A stretch of 64,000 bases of DNA from JALNXF01 sp964555845 (GTDB lineage: Bacteria; Patescibacteriota; Gracilibacteria; BD1-5; UBA2023). Below, piece after piece: positions 1 to 9,726 of this stretch. The stretch covers positions 62,001 to 126,000 of the forward strand of contig CAZKUA010000003.1 of the NCBI GenBank assembly GCA_964555845.1, given 5' to 3'. The translations under genes and the position numbers were made by a program. The notes below the pieces were generated by a model. The model saw only the letters and a list, made by a program, of their open reading frames with translations. It was not told where the DNA came from and made no database searches. Numbering within the stretch: position 1 is the first letter of the stretch; each line of letters begins with the position of its first letter.

Positions 1-116
1 TCTTGCATAACTCATTTTTTTCTCAGAACGACATCTCTCTCTTTTCAAGATGAATTTCTTAATGTTTCTCACATTTTAGTTTCTGGGGAATATGGATATG
101 GTGTTTTTTTTGCCAT
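1..116 (-). CDS. Hypothetical protein, N-terminal part only
   Basis: The first 38 codons of a minus-strand gene that leaves the window at the left edge. It opens MAKKTPYPYSPETK and contains two in-frame TGA (Gly) codons but no TAA or TAG. The segment is lysine-, serine- and glycine-rich with no signal peptide or membrane segment visible. It lies just downstream of the RNase P RNA gene on the same strand, separated by a terminator-like hairpin. I do not recognise the protein; too little is present to assign a family. Confidence 0.55.
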
Positions 117-184
117 AATATTTTAGTTAAAAACTAAGTTCAACTTTCAGTATAATACAAAATACAGAAAGTCAAGAAATTTTT

Positions 185-235
185 TTGATTAAAAAAATCA
201 CAATATAGAAAAATATTGTAATTTTTAAAAAAATT
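185..235 (-). terminator. Hairpin after RNase P RNA
   Basis: On the minus strand ACAATAT pairs with ATATTGT around a short loop and is followed by a run of T. It lies immediately 3' of the RNase P RNA 3' end, so it is likely its intrinsic terminator. Confidence 0.5.
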
Positions 236-655
236 TAAGGGTAATAAGCCGAATTCTGTATTTCGATGTAAATCTATCTAGGATTTGAATTGCTCCAAAT
301 CTCAAGCGAGGTATATTACACAAATCAGCCAAGATACTTTAATTTGTATAATACCATTCCTCTTGCACCATATAGGGTTTGCCAACATCTCCAGATTACT
401 CTGGATGTTCTTTGGTAAATTCTTTATATAGACGCCATAAATGGACGTCTCTACAGAAAATCATATCCAAAGACTTTTCACCTTTCTCTCAATTGCTCGA
501 GATAGTATTGTCTCTGCGGCACTTTCCGTACTATGATTTTATGGATTATATCATAGCCACAGCCGTTAGCTGTCATATTATCTTGGAGGTGTTCGGACTT
601 TCCTCCCGAGAATTGCTCCTCGAGTATACATCTTCCCTCGGGCCTAGTATATATT
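236..655 (-). ncRNA. rnpB: RNase P RNA
   Basis: The catalytic RNA of ribonuclease P, which removes 5' leaders from pre-tRNAs. On the minus strand the near-invariant 5' core GAGGAAAGTCCGAACACC is present (about 588-606). Near the 3' end is AGAATTCGGCTTAT (about 243-256), the counterpart of the conserved AGAAYCCGGCUUAU of bacterial RNase P RNA. The spacing of about 350 nt between these marks fits the family. The sequence between them is rich in short complementary segments and contains the CAAACCC and GGTGCAA-type internal motifs. The exact ends are approximate because the P1 helix was not resolved. Open reading frames crossing this interval are incidental. Confidence 0.93.
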
Positions 656-735
656 TTTTTCTGAAAATACAAGAAAATAATTTGCAAAAAATCACTTATC
701 CATAAAATGAAATTAAACTAATTTAAAAAAGCAAA

Positions 736-3213
736 ATGCAATTAACTAAAACCCTTCTACATACTACAGATTCTTACATTAAAAAACTAGCTCAAGCTGG
801 GATTAATGAGGTGAAAGATTTGATAAATCATTATCCCAGGACTTATGAGAATAAGAGTCAGGTTTTGGAATATTTTAGTTTTGTGAGTATTAAGGAAAAA
901 AACAGTGTAATTTGTACTATTGAGACTATGATTCTCGAGAGAACTAGAAATAATAAGCAACTTATAAAGGCTATTTTAAAGGACAAAAATGATTTTATGG
1001 CTGAAGCTGTTTGGTTTAATCAAAAATATCTTTTAAATCAATTTAAGGAGTGAGATAAGGTAATAATTTATGGAAAACCAACTTACAATTATTGAAAATT
1101 GTCTTTTCCTAGCCCAGAAATTAATTTCTATTGAAAAGATAGCAAAGCCATAAAACCTATTTATCCAGAAACAAATTATATTCCAACTGAATGGTTTGAG
1201 AAAAAAATCGCACTTTTAAGACCATATTTTTCTGAAATTGAAAATATCTTGCCAACTGAAATATTAGCGAAAAAATGATTTAAAAGTAAAAAAGAAAATC
1301 TATTAAAAATCCATTTTCCAGAAAGTGAGAAAGATTTTGAGAAGGCAAGACACGAACTAGCTTACGAAGAGCTTTATGAAATGCAATTAAGATGACTTCT
1401 TAAGAAAAAAGAATTAGAAAAAACTAGTTTAAATTTATCACCAAAAGTAAAATTAAATCCAGAATTAATAAAAGAAATTATCTCGCATTTGCCGTATAAC
1501 CTCACAAATAACCAAAAAATTGTAATTTTCCAAATACTCAAAAATATGGAAAAAGATTTTGGAATGAAGCGCCTTCTTCAGTGAGATGTTGGTACAGGGA
1601 AGACTATTGTGGCCTTAATTGCCGCAATCCATTTAATTAAAGAGTGAAATTATCAAGTTGCTTTTATGGTACCAACAGAAATTTTGGCTCGCCAACATTT
1701 TGCGAGCATCGCTTATTTACTCGAGAAATATGATATAAAATCAGACTTACTAATTTGAAGTCTCACCCCAAAACAAAAAGAAACAACAAAACAAAAATTA
1801 AAATCCGGAGAGACTCAATTTATCGTCTGAACTCACGCGCTAATCCAAGATTGAGTACACTTCAAAAACCTGTGATTTGTAATAATTGACGAACAACATA
1901 GATTTGGAGTAGAACAGAGGAAATATTTGGAGGAATATTATTCCGTGGCCCTCCCCCCAACCCTCTCCCAGAGGGAGAGGGAGAATATGGAGAATAATTT
2001 AGAAAAAATTAAATCCCCAAGATATATGGTTGAATTAGCTAGAGAATTAAGAAAAAAATGAACTAAACCTGAGGAAATTTTGTGGGAAATTCTAAGAAGT
2101 TCTAATTTAGGGTGATTAAAATTTAGAAGACAACATCCTATATGAAGATATATAGCAGATTTTTTTTGTCATGAAATTTGACTTGTAATTGAATTAGATT
2201 GAGAAGTTCATAACAATATTCCACAAAAAGAATACGATAAAATTAGAGATGATTTTTTAAAAAGCTGAAATTATAAAATCTTAAGAATTAAAAACGAAGA
2301 AATAAACGAAAATATTGATAAAATTTTAAATAAAATTTTATCATACAAAAATAATTCCCCTCTCCCTCTGGGAGAGGGGCTAGGGGTGAGGGCTTGAGTT
2401 GATAAAGAGGGGCCAGGGGTGAGGGCTTTATGAGAGAAAGATGAAGTGAGGGTTTGAATCTTTCCCCACAACCTTAATATGACCGCAACTCCAATTCCGA
2501 GGAGCTTGACTTTGACTATTTATGGGGATCAAGATATTTCGGTATTGAGTGAATATCCGTCTGGTAGAAAACCAATTTATACAAAGGTAATCAAAGAAGA
2601 TCAAAGAGAACAAATGTATAGATTTATAGAAGAAGAATTAAAAGCAAAAAGGCAAGTTTATTGGATTTCACCACTTGTAGAGGAGTCAGAAAAGCTCGAT
2701 ATCGCAAATGCTACGCAAATGAGAGAGAGCTTAACTTATATTTTTCTAGATTATAATGTGTGACTTCTTCACGGAAAAATGAAACCAAAAGAAAAAGAAG
2801 AAGTAATGCAGGAATTTATGGAAAACAAGATTCAAATCCTGTCTTCAACTTCAGTTGTTGAGGTCTGAGTAGATAATCCAAATGCGAGTATAATCTGTAT
2901 AGAAGCCGCGGAGAGATTTTGACTTTCCCAGCTTCATCAATTTAGAGGAAGAGTTGGAAGATGATCTGACCAATCATATTGCTATCTTTTCACAACAAAA
3001 ACCTACAAATGAGAGCGTCTTAAGGCTATGGAAAAAACAAATGATGGATTTGAGCTATCAGAAATCGACTTAGAGTTGAGATGACCCGGAGAAGTCTATG
3101 GAGTCAGACAATCTTGAATTCCAGATTTTAAAATCGCTAGTTTATCAGATTTTGAACTAATTTCAGAAATTAGAGAAGATATAGAAAATATGCTTGATAA
3201 TCCCAAAAAATAG
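736..3213 (+). CDS. recG: ATP-dependent DNA helicase RecG with in-frame DUF559 insertion
   Basis: RecG is the branch-migrating helicase that remodels stalled forks and Holliday junctions. The 825-residue product reads through many TGA (Gly) codons. Visible in order: the N-terminal wedge region (to about 215), Walker A in LLQGDVGTGKT (about 280-290), PTEILARQH, the DEQH box (385-388), MTATPIPR (about 582), VVEVGVDNP and QLHQFRGRVGR (about 735). Family members are near 690 residues. The excess is a block of about 165 residues (405-575) between DEQH and TATPIPR, which is a DUF559 nuclease-fold domain flanked by GC-rich inverted repeats. The reading frame is identical before, through and after the block (all codons start at positions equal to 1 mod 3), so the fusion is translatable. 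Start chosen as the first ATG of the frame; no clear Shine-Dalgarno. Whether the helicase still works with this insert is unknown. Confidence 0.93.
1949..2426 (+). mobile_element. DUF559 element with GC-rich terminal inverted repeats inside recG
   Basis: The left end (1949-1985) and right end (2357-2392) are inverted copies of a GC-rich sequence with core CCCTCTCCCAGAGGGAGAGG; a second partial right copy (2406-2426) follows. Between them an in-frame segment from the ATG at 2026 encodes a DUF559/VSR-like restriction-endonuclease-fold domain. Its marks are EEILWEILRSS, LKFRRQHPIGRYIADFF, LVIELDGEVH and YKILRIKNEEI. This family is commonly found with such repeats in many bacteria (established knowledge). 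The element is open at both ends, so it adds residues to RecG rather than truncating it. GC content of the ends is far above the surroundings. Confidence 0.85.
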
Positions 3214-3336
3214 CTATAATATATCTATTTTTAATTAATTTAAAATTATTTTTAAATAAAGTCTATACAAAATTTCTTTTATTTATTTTAATTTAGTTAT
3301 AATAACAATGTTTTTTAATTTATAAATTTTAATTTT

Positions 3337-3960
3337 ATGTTAAACGTTAGAAATAAATGAGGTTTTACACTTGTGGAACTTATGATAGTTGTATCTATAA
3401 TCTGAGTATTAGCGGTAACTCTATTGCCTCAATTACAATGAGCTCAAGCTAGAGCTAGAGACGGATGAAGAATCGCCTCTCTACAAAATATTTCTGCAGT
3501 TTTAGAAACATACTTGTGAGATAATTGATTATATCCATCTTCAGACTGAAATGCAGCCTGAGATAGTCCGTCTTCTGCAGCAAATTGTTTAAGTTCTACT
3601 GATTGAACTCTTCAAAATGCTTCGTTATCAAAAATATTTAAATGATGAAAAGCTCCTGTAAATCCACAAAAAACTTCTTTATCATGACTTTGTGCTAATG
3701 CTTGATCATATCAATATACTTCTTTGGTAAAGGATTGAATTGTAAAAGCCTGATATATATTAATTGCTGATGTTGAAACTCCTCAAAAAGGTAATATGAA
3801 TTTTTCAACAGCCTGTGGCGGAGCACAATGTGATACTACAAATTTAAAATTTGATTGAACTGTAGCTGGTACTACAGATTATATAACTATTACTCTTACT
3901 TGAAGCTTAACTGCTGAATTAGCAAATGCAAAAAATTCTGTTTATTGATTAAAAAATTAA
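3337..3960 (+). CDS. Type IV pilin-like prepilin
   Basis: A 207-residue secreted pilin subunit. The N terminus has the class III signal: MLNVRNKGG then FTLVELMIVVSIIGVLAV, with prepilin peptidase cleavage expected between G9 and F10 and the conserved Glu at mature position 5. The hydrophobic helix is followed by a globular domain with PxxDG-like turns and three cysteines. Patescibacteria use type IV pili for host attachment and DNA uptake (known for the phylum). No other pilus genes are nearby, so this is an orphan pilin. Upstream is TATAAT at about 3297, a plausible -10. A strong hairpin lies just downstream. Confidence 0.9.
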
Positions 3961-4001
3961 TTGATTTTTTACTCAAAACTTGCCTAAAATTTAAAATTTA
4001 T

Positions 4002-4040
4002 ATAATGGATTAATAAAGTTATTTATTAATCCATTATTTT
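4002..4040 (+). terminator. Intrinsic terminator between pilin gene and ruvA
   Basis: A 16-bp perfect stem (ATAATGGATTAATAAA and its complement) with a 3-4 nt loop, followed by T-rich sequence. It ends directly before the ruvA ATG at 4043, so ruvA must be transcribed from within or through it. Confidence 0.75.
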
Positions 4041-4042
4041 TT

Positions 4043-4630
4043 ATGTTCTCGTATGTTAAATGAAATGTTTTATATATAGAAGATTCAAAAGTTTCTGTGA
4101 ATGTAGCTGGCACTTGACTTGGACTGGAGATTTTTGTGTCTCCAATTACTTTGTCAAAAGTAAAAAGTGGAGATGATATTGAATTTTTTATTCATCATCA
4201 TATCACAGAAGTATCTCAAACTCTTTTCTGATTTGAGAATTTGGGCGAAAAGAAAGTATTTAAAAGTCTACTAAAAATTGATTGAATTGGCGGAAAAGCA
4301 GCAATAAATATTCTCGGGATTTGAATTCATAATCTAGTGCGAGCTATCGAAGAAAATGATGATAAATTCCTGACTACAATTCCTGGAATCGGTAAAAAAA
4401 CTGCACTAAAGATAATTCTTGAAATGAAAAATAAAGTTGAGGCTGGGGATTTATTTGATAGAACTGAAAATCTAAAACTTTCTCGTCCTTATGAACAGGA
4501 TATAATTAAAACTCTGACTGAAATGTGATATGACAAAAAAAGAGTCGAAGAAATCGTGAAAAACATCCCAGAAGATATAACTGAACTAAAAGACAAAGTA
4601 ATGTTTGCTATAAAAATGTTATCGAAATAG
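4043..4630 (+). CDS. ruvA: Holliday junction branch migration protein RuvA
   Basis: RuvA binds four-way junctions as a tetramer and loads the RuvB motor. The 195-residue product has the family length (about 200). Residues 1-62 form the OB-fold (MFSYVKGNVLYIED, VSPIT, FFIHHHITEVSQTLFGFE). Two helix-hairpin-helix motifs follow: IDGIGGKAAINIL (about 78-90) and IPGIGKKTALKIILEM (about 113-128). The C-terminal domain III (GYDKKRVEEIVKNI) that contacts RuvB is present. Several TGA codons fall at conserved glycines of the helix-hairpin-helix region. No ruvB or ruvC is adjacent. Start ATG chosen for the MFSYVKG beginning typical of RuvA. Confidence 0.95.
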
Positions 4631-4667
4631 AAACTAGCTTCTGTTATTTCGAATACAACTCCACCAA

Positions 4668-4804
4668 CTGTCATTTCGAGTGACAACGAGAAATCCCTTT
4701 AAATCAAATCTTTTGAGACTAAAATTTAAAGAAAAGTTAAACTTGGAAATTATAATTTTCAAAAGTGCTTCTAAAAGGGATTTCTCACTTCATTCGAAAT
4801 GACA
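4668..4804. repeat. Inverted repeat element (TGTCATTTCGAGTGA family)
   Basis: A 137-bp intergenic element with long imperfect inverted ends: TGTCATTTCGAGTGACAACG with GAGAAATCCCTTT on the left, and AAAGGGATTTCTCAC with ATTCGAAATGACAG on the right. Two more outward GTTCGAAATGACA pieces follow up to 4830. It looks like a non-coding REP/MITE-type dispersed repeat; related pieces occur at 8183-8375. Confidence 0.75.
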
Positions 4805-4883
4805 GAAACGGGAGTTCGAAATGACAGTTAGGATTTGAAATAACAAATTTATAATAATTAAAGAATAACTATAAAACTAATCT

Positions 4884-6065
4884 ATGAATATTTCAATTTT
4901 TACAGCAACTGGACATTATAATCTTGGGGATGAACTTATTTTACTTCAGGAATATGAGGTTCTGAGAGAAATATATAAAAATGCTAATTTTTACGTTTTT
5001 ACTTATGATAAAAAAAGTAGTTTAATTGAGTGAGAGGTTAAATACATAAAATACTTCCCAAATAATATCAAGAAAAAACCTTTTAAAAATATAAAATATC
5101 TCTGGAAAAACATCAAGATTATTTATAAATCTGATTTAGTTATTATCGGATGAGGATGATTAATTTATGAAAGTGAGGTCCAAAGCTCAAGTTCACCAAT
5201 AATGCAATGGAAATTCCGTGTATTTCTCGCAAAATTATTTAGAAAAAAAATAGTTTATTTATCAGTTTGAATAAACACTTCTAATCCAAAAAAAATCAAA
5301 TATTTATTTACTGGCAAAAAAACGCTGGTTTCAGTCAGAGATGAAAAATCAGCACAAATCCTAGGCCAAATTTGAATAAAATCTATTATTTTAACTGATC
5401 CTGTATTTTTATATGAAAGGAATTTGAATGATAGATTCCCGCCTTCGCGGGAATGACAGAAGGGGCGGGAATGACAGAAGGGGCAGGAATGACAGAAGGG
5501 GCAGGAATGACAGAAAGAAGATAGGATAGAGGTTAGGGGTAATGAAAAAACCATTTGAATTTCACTTAGAAAATGATATTTAAAAAATGAGCAAGATTTT
5601 ATAAAACAAATGATTTTATATCTTTCAAAATCTTGATATAAAATAGTTTTTTTATCACATTCTATTCATCAAAAAGACCAGCTAGCTAATGATTATTTAT
5701 TTTTAAAAGATATTGCAAAAAAATATAATATTGAAATTACAGGTAGTATTTCTGACACCCTAAAAGCTTACAAAAAACTTGATTATGTAATTGGGATGAG
5801 ATTTCATAGTTTAGTTCTTAGTATTGTCTATAATATACCATTTTTAGCTCTGAGCTACTGACAAAAAACAGAGGAGTTATTGTCAGATTTTGATTATAAA
5901 TTTAAGCTAAATAGTAGGGAATTTGAATTTGAAGATTTTATTAAAAAATTCAGTGAATTAACTCAGACAAATAACTCATTATTTGATTTTTGAGCAAAAA
6001 TAGATAAAATAAAACAAGATTATAAAATTAATATTACTAAACTACTTAAAAATGGACTGGAATAA
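4884..6065 (+). CDS. Polysaccharide pyruvyl transferase family protein (CsaB-like) with in-frame tandem repeat
   Basis: A 393-residue protein of the polysaccharide pyruvyl transferase family, whose members such as CsaB pyruvylate secondary cell-wall polymers to anchor S-layer proteins. Typical features are the start MNISIFTATGHYNLGDELIL, the glycine-rich VIIGGGGLIYE, SVRDEKSAQIL, and in the C-terminal half VFLSHS, DTLKAYKKLDYVIGMRFHS and IPFLALSYGQK. Between LTDPVFLYE and the C-terminal domain (residues about 183-215) the frame runs through a REP hairpin and about four 18-bp tandem units. These give a repeating six-residue EGQKGR/EGQKGQ stretch in which the Gly is TGA. The frame is identical on both sides and no TAA or TAG occurs, so the gene is intact. 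It overlaps the next gene by 14 bp. Substrate is unproven. Confidence 0.85.
5431..5521. repeat. REP hairpin plus 18-bp tandem repeats inside the csaB-like gene
   Basis: A REP-type hairpin (TTCCCGCCTTCGCGGGAA) is followed by successive units GGAATGACAGAAGGGGCR of 18 bp. The unit is the same GAATGACAG family seen between genes at 22586-22752 and 62655-62700, but here it lies within a coding frame. Eighteen is a multiple of three, so expansion or contraction would keep the frame. Confidence 0.85.
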
Positions 6066-6498
6066 TATAAAGAAAATAGCTTTAGAGACAAAAGACAGAG
6101 CCATAGAATTATGAAAAAAATGATTTGTAGAATGAAAAAAATATAGTGAAAAAGCTATAGAATTTTCTAAGGATAAAATTGATAATGCTCCAGTTTTCCT
6201 AAAAACAAAAGAAGATTTTGAAAAAGTAAAAAATGATAAAAAATTAATAATTTTTTTCTTAAAAGAAGATGAGGTAGAGAGTAAAAAACTAAAATTACAA
6301 ATGCCAGTTATCATTACAAAATGATGGATTAATAGTACCACAATTAGGTTTTGTTTTGAGGGAGAATCTGGAGATTTATTTAAAGAATTGGATGTAATAA
6401 GTGCTCCGGAAATGTTTATTTATAAGCAGTGAAACTTGGATAAAAAAATTACAGATATCTCTGAAATCAGACAGTTTTTAAAAGATTTTGTAATTTAA
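6052..6498 (+). CDS. Hypothetical protein, possibly thioredoxin-fold
   Basis: A 148-residue soluble protein whose ATG lies inside the last codons of the CsaB-like gene (14-bp overlap), implying translational coupling. An amphipathic, Lys/Glu-rich helix (residues 1-45) is followed by an alternating hydrophobic-strand segment (LIIFFLKED, MPVIITKG) and a C-terminal ISAPEMFIYKQGNLDKKI then EIRQFLKDF. The spacing of the last part recalls the cis-Pro strand and terminal helix of thioredoxin-like folds, but no CxxC is present. I do not recognise the family. Confidence 0.75.
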
Positions 6499-6523
6499 AA
6501 TATTAATTTTTAACTTAAATTTT

Positions 6524-6736
6524 ATGGAACCAACAGTAATTTTAATATATGTTTTAATAGTTTTTTTAGTAATAATTTGAACATTGCTTTCTGTTAATTT
6601 ATTCTATTTACTTAGAACCTTAAAAAGAATAGACAGAGCTACACAGTTTGTAGATTCAATTGTAAGTATGCTTGAAAGAATAGAAAAACTCCCATTTGAA
6701 TTATTAGATCGTTTCTTGAAAAAATTTGAGAAATAA
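6524..6736 (+). CDS. Small single-pass membrane protein
   Basis: A 70-residue protein with one N-terminal transmembrane helix (about 4-30, TVILIYVLIVFLVIIGTLLS) followed by a charged amphipathic tail (LKRIDRATQFVDSIVSMLERIEKL). The layout resembles DUF948-like membrane-anchored coiled coils, but it is too short to assign. It sits 25 bp after the preceding gene and 23 bp before the transporter, in an apparent operon. Confidence 0.75.
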
Positions 6737-6759
6737 ATAGTTATAAATAATTTTAAAAA

Positions 6760-7608
6760 ATGATTTGGGCAATAATTAACACATTTCTTGATAGTATAGC
6801 GGATGTTCTATACAAGAAAACATTATCGATATCAAGCGTTAAGCCCATGATTTTTCAATTTATGGGAGAGATTTTATCTATTCCATTTGTTATAATAATT
6901 GCTATAATTTTTCATTTTAATTTTAAATTATTTATAGATCCTGTAGTATTGTGAGGTTTTATATTGATGACTATTTTCTTTATTCTGGGCAATAATCTCT
7001 GACAATATTTATACAAAAACGAAAAATTGTCTACACTTATGCCGTACTTTAAAATTAATAGTTTTATAGTTGTTATTCTTGGCTTCCTATTCTTCAAAGA
7101 TGCATCTTTAACTTCTTTTTTGATTTGTGTTTGAGCGATAATACTTACAACTATTTTTTCAATTGATTATAAGGATTACAGCGCTCCTAAGAATTTTTTC
7201 AAAATTATTTTACATGAAGTATACAAGACACTGGAATTTTTAATAGCAATATATATTCTAAAAAATATAACGAGTGTGGAATATGTGATACTTTATCAAG
7301 TTTATTATGTTGTTATTGTATTTTTAATTATTGCGTATCAGAGAGATTTTAAGGAATTCAAAAAATTTAATCCTCAAATTCTAAAATATAGATATATGGG
7401 TTATTCGCTTTGATTTACTTCTTATTTTATAGATATTTTTCTTTTAAAAGAATTTTGAGTAATTATTATTACTTTATTTTGATTTCTCTGTTCTTCTTTA
7501 ACCTTAATTATTGCTTATTTTTTCTTAAAAGAAGTCCCTGAAAAGAAAGAAATAATGCTTGGAATTTTAGTTACAATACTGGCTGGGGTTGGGTATTATT
7601 TTAAATAA
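6760..7608 (+). CDS. EamA/DMT-type membrane transporter-like protein
   Basis: A 282-residue integral membrane protein with about nine to ten hydrophobic helices, arranged as two related halves as in the drug/metabolite transporter superfamily. Suggestive features: the N-terminal helix with an early Asp (MIWAIINTFLDSIADVLYKK), a FFKDASLTSFLICVGAIIL segment closing the first half, and YFFLKEVPEKKEIMLGILVTI with a GVGYYF end closing the second. In EamA proteins this last segment is typically FL.E.......Ga.LI..G. Substrate cannot be inferred. Confidence 0.7.
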
Positions 7609-7629
7609 TTTATTTTTAATTAGTTTATT

Positions 7630-8172
7630 ATGACTATAGAATCAAATAATTTTGGATATGAAAAAATTGCAGAAAAAACTGAAGCTGAAAGAAAATTAGA
7701 AATTGCGAAAAATTTAGAATTTTCAAAAGAAAAACAAGTATTACTCGAGAAAATTGATAAAGAAAAAAAGCTTACTTATCTTAAGTCTCTTGTTGAGAGA
7801 TGATTAATAAATATTACTACGGCTGAACATATTGTTTCAGGTGAGGCATTGGATAATGCGCAAATAAAAGAAATTTTTGAGAAAATTGATGAAATAGATG
7901 AAATCCAAAATATTGACAATATCTTACCGAAGGATCTTAGAATCTCAAAAGATGATTATATACAAGCATTAGAAGATACAATTTTCAGGCAAGATATTTT
8001 AATAAAGCTCGATGATTCTCTAAGTTATCTTTATAGTAGTTCAAATAAATATCCACTTTGAATTATAAATTTTTTCTCATGACTAATGCGCTCCCTAGAC
8101 AAAAATCACAAAAATACAATAAAAGTCCAAGAAAATACTATTGATATTAAAAGGAATTTAGTTAAGGTTTAA
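7630..8172 (+). CDS. Hypothetical coiled-coil protein
   Basis: A 180-residue soluble, highly charged protein. Residues 1-60 are strongly helical and Lys/Glu-rich (EKIAEKTEAERKLEIAKNL). A middle acidic part (IKEIFEKIDEIDEI) and a short hydrophobic patch near residue 150 (LGIINFFSGLMRSL) follow. Its start is 22 bp downstream of the transporter gene on the same strand. No family recognised. Several TGA glycines show that it belongs to the native code. Confidence 0.7.
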
Positions 8173-8182
8173 TAAAATTAAA

Positions 8183-8375
8183 ATGTCATTCCTCTCTGTC
8201 ATTCCCGTTCCTCTTCTCGTCACCCTGAGCGAAACGCAGTGCAGTCGAATGGGTCTATTTACTTATAAATACCTTTTCTTAAAATTGGAAGATTGAATTA
8301 ATAGATCCTTCGACTACGCTCAGGATGACGAAGTGGAGGATTGCTCGAAATGACAAAGGGAGTTCGAAATGACAA
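8183..8375. repeat. Compound REP-type inverted repeat element
   Basis: A noncoding stretch between convergent genes. It starts with two TGTCATTCC pieces. Next comes an inverted pair, GTCACCCTGAGCG (with GTCGAATGGGTCTATT) on the left and AATAGATCCTTCGACTACG with CTCAGGATGAC on the right, about 60 bp apart. It ends with CGAAATGACA pieces. The same right half recurs at 10952-10976. Confidence 0.75.
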
Positions 8376-8404
8376 ATAGAAACACGAAAATAGATATGAT
8401 TGAT

Positions 8405-9604
8405 TTAAATCCTAAATTCTCAATCTTTATAGATAATTAATTTCTCTCAGTTCTCGAGGGTTGCCTCTACGGTGCGATTTGTAGTTGACATTATGTCAGT
8501 GTGAATTGCTGATTCATTAAAACCTAAGTTCTCCCAATCTTCAGGAGTTTGGGTTGCCATATTTCAGTCAAATGCTTCATGATATGAAGCTCCGACAGCT
8601 ATGTGTGTATTTCAGAACTCTCATCCTACATTTTCGTCATAAAGTGTCTCTCACATAAACTTTGTAATTCTAGAAAATCTCCTGTCAGTAAGTGAGAATT
8701 CTCATATTTTATCAGCTCACTCAGCTGCCAACATTTCTTTTAAAAGATTTTCTCAGCTACTTGCTTTTGATTTTATTATAATTCAATCTTTAAATTCTAA
8801 CTCAATTCACTCAATTTTATTTCCGTATCTATAAAGTGGTTGATTGAATTTTATCCAACCGTTTGTCCCTCTCCAATCAGGAGATGTAAAGATTTCAAAA
8901 GATGGAATATTTCTTCCACTTCCACCTAGCCATTGTCTTTTTTCTCAAATTAATACTTCTAAATCGACGTCGGTTCCTGTTACTTTTACTTTTTGTATTT
9001 TGAGCTTATTTAATTTTTGTCTAATAGCTTCTATTTCACTAAATACTTCTTTCCATTTTGCAATTGGATCTATTTCGTCTAGAAAGCATGATTTAATTAT
9101 TTCTTCCCAATATTCCTCAATTGTTAATCAGGCGTCCTGGACCATTGCTTCTGTCCCGTATAAACCTATTGTCCAAGTTAATTTTCAATCATTTTCTTTT
9201 TTATTTCTCGCGTCCATATATGGTTTAAGTATTTTTTGTCTTGAAATAAGCTTCTTGCTATCAATTCCAGCAAGCTCAAATTTATCCCAACTTGATTCTA
9301 TTCTCACAAAATGATCACAAGTATTTATAAGCTCCATCATATAATTTTTTGGCCAAAAATTCAGCTGATCTTCATCTGCCATTTCAAAGAAATTTCTCTG
9401 CGTTCACTCAGGAAGATAATTTACAATATAATTTCCACCTGCTTCCAGAACTGATTTTTGAAGCTCAACCAAAAGATGCTTTGCACTTTCCGGAACTTGC
9501 AAATAAACCACATCTCACTTTTTTATTCATTCACCTCACCAAAGCGCGAATTTAATTAAAACATCAGCATATTTTTTCAGGATTTCTTGATTTGGAATGT
9601 ACAT
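8405..9604 (-). CDS. M29-family metallo-aminopeptidase
   Basis: A cytosolic aminopeptidase of the thermophilic M29 family (AmpS/AmpT/PepS), 399 residues, the usual length. Family features are the start YIPNQEILKKYADVLIKFAL, GDVVYLQVPESAKHLL, and the metal-site half: VLIGEKRQWLGGSGRNIPSFEIFTSPDW, GEFSLTD (glutamate ligand), MGETLYDENVGGEFGNTHIAVG and NESAIHTDIM (His and Asp ligands). Many glycines are TGA. It is transcribed leftward, after a palindrome-rich gap behind the exporter operon. Peptide recycling would suit a scavenging CPR cell (inference). Confidence 0.92.
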
Positions 9605-9628
9605 AAATTTAAAAATAAAAAAACTAAA

Positions 9629-9712
9629 TTCCTTGGTACCGGTACCAAGGAAACTCAACTATAAGTATATGAAAAAGTTTAATTTAGTCAAATTAGCAAG
9701 GTACCGGTACCT
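9629..9712. repeat. Two GC-rich palindromes with core GGTACCGGTACC
   Basis: A perfect 24-bp palindrome at 9629-9652 and a second perfect 14-bp palindrome at 9699-9712 share the 12-bp core GGTACCGGTACC. They lie in the 122-bp gap between the exporter permease stop and the aminopeptidase start. They could be paired regulator sites, cruciform-forming sites or protein-binding sites of a repeat family; no T-run follows, so simple termination is less likely. Confidence 0.8.
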
Positions 9713-9726
9713 CTTTATTTTGAATT

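Noticed and set aside
379..705. Open frames crossing the RNase P RNA
   Set aside because: The interval holds the conserved 5' and 3' RNase P core on the minus strand; the frames are incidental.
1949..2426. An intein in RecG
   Set aside because: No splicing-type Cys/Ser start or HN-Cys end is visible; the ends are inverted repeats and the domain is DUF559.
1053..2478. Apparent premature stop codons in recG suggesting a pseudogene
   Set aside because: All are TGA, which is glycine in this code; the frame is otherwise open from start to TAG at 3211.
8844..9314. 156-residue plus-strand reading frame over the aminopeptidase
   Set aside because: It is a shadow of the M29 gene read on the minus strand, which has clear family motifs.
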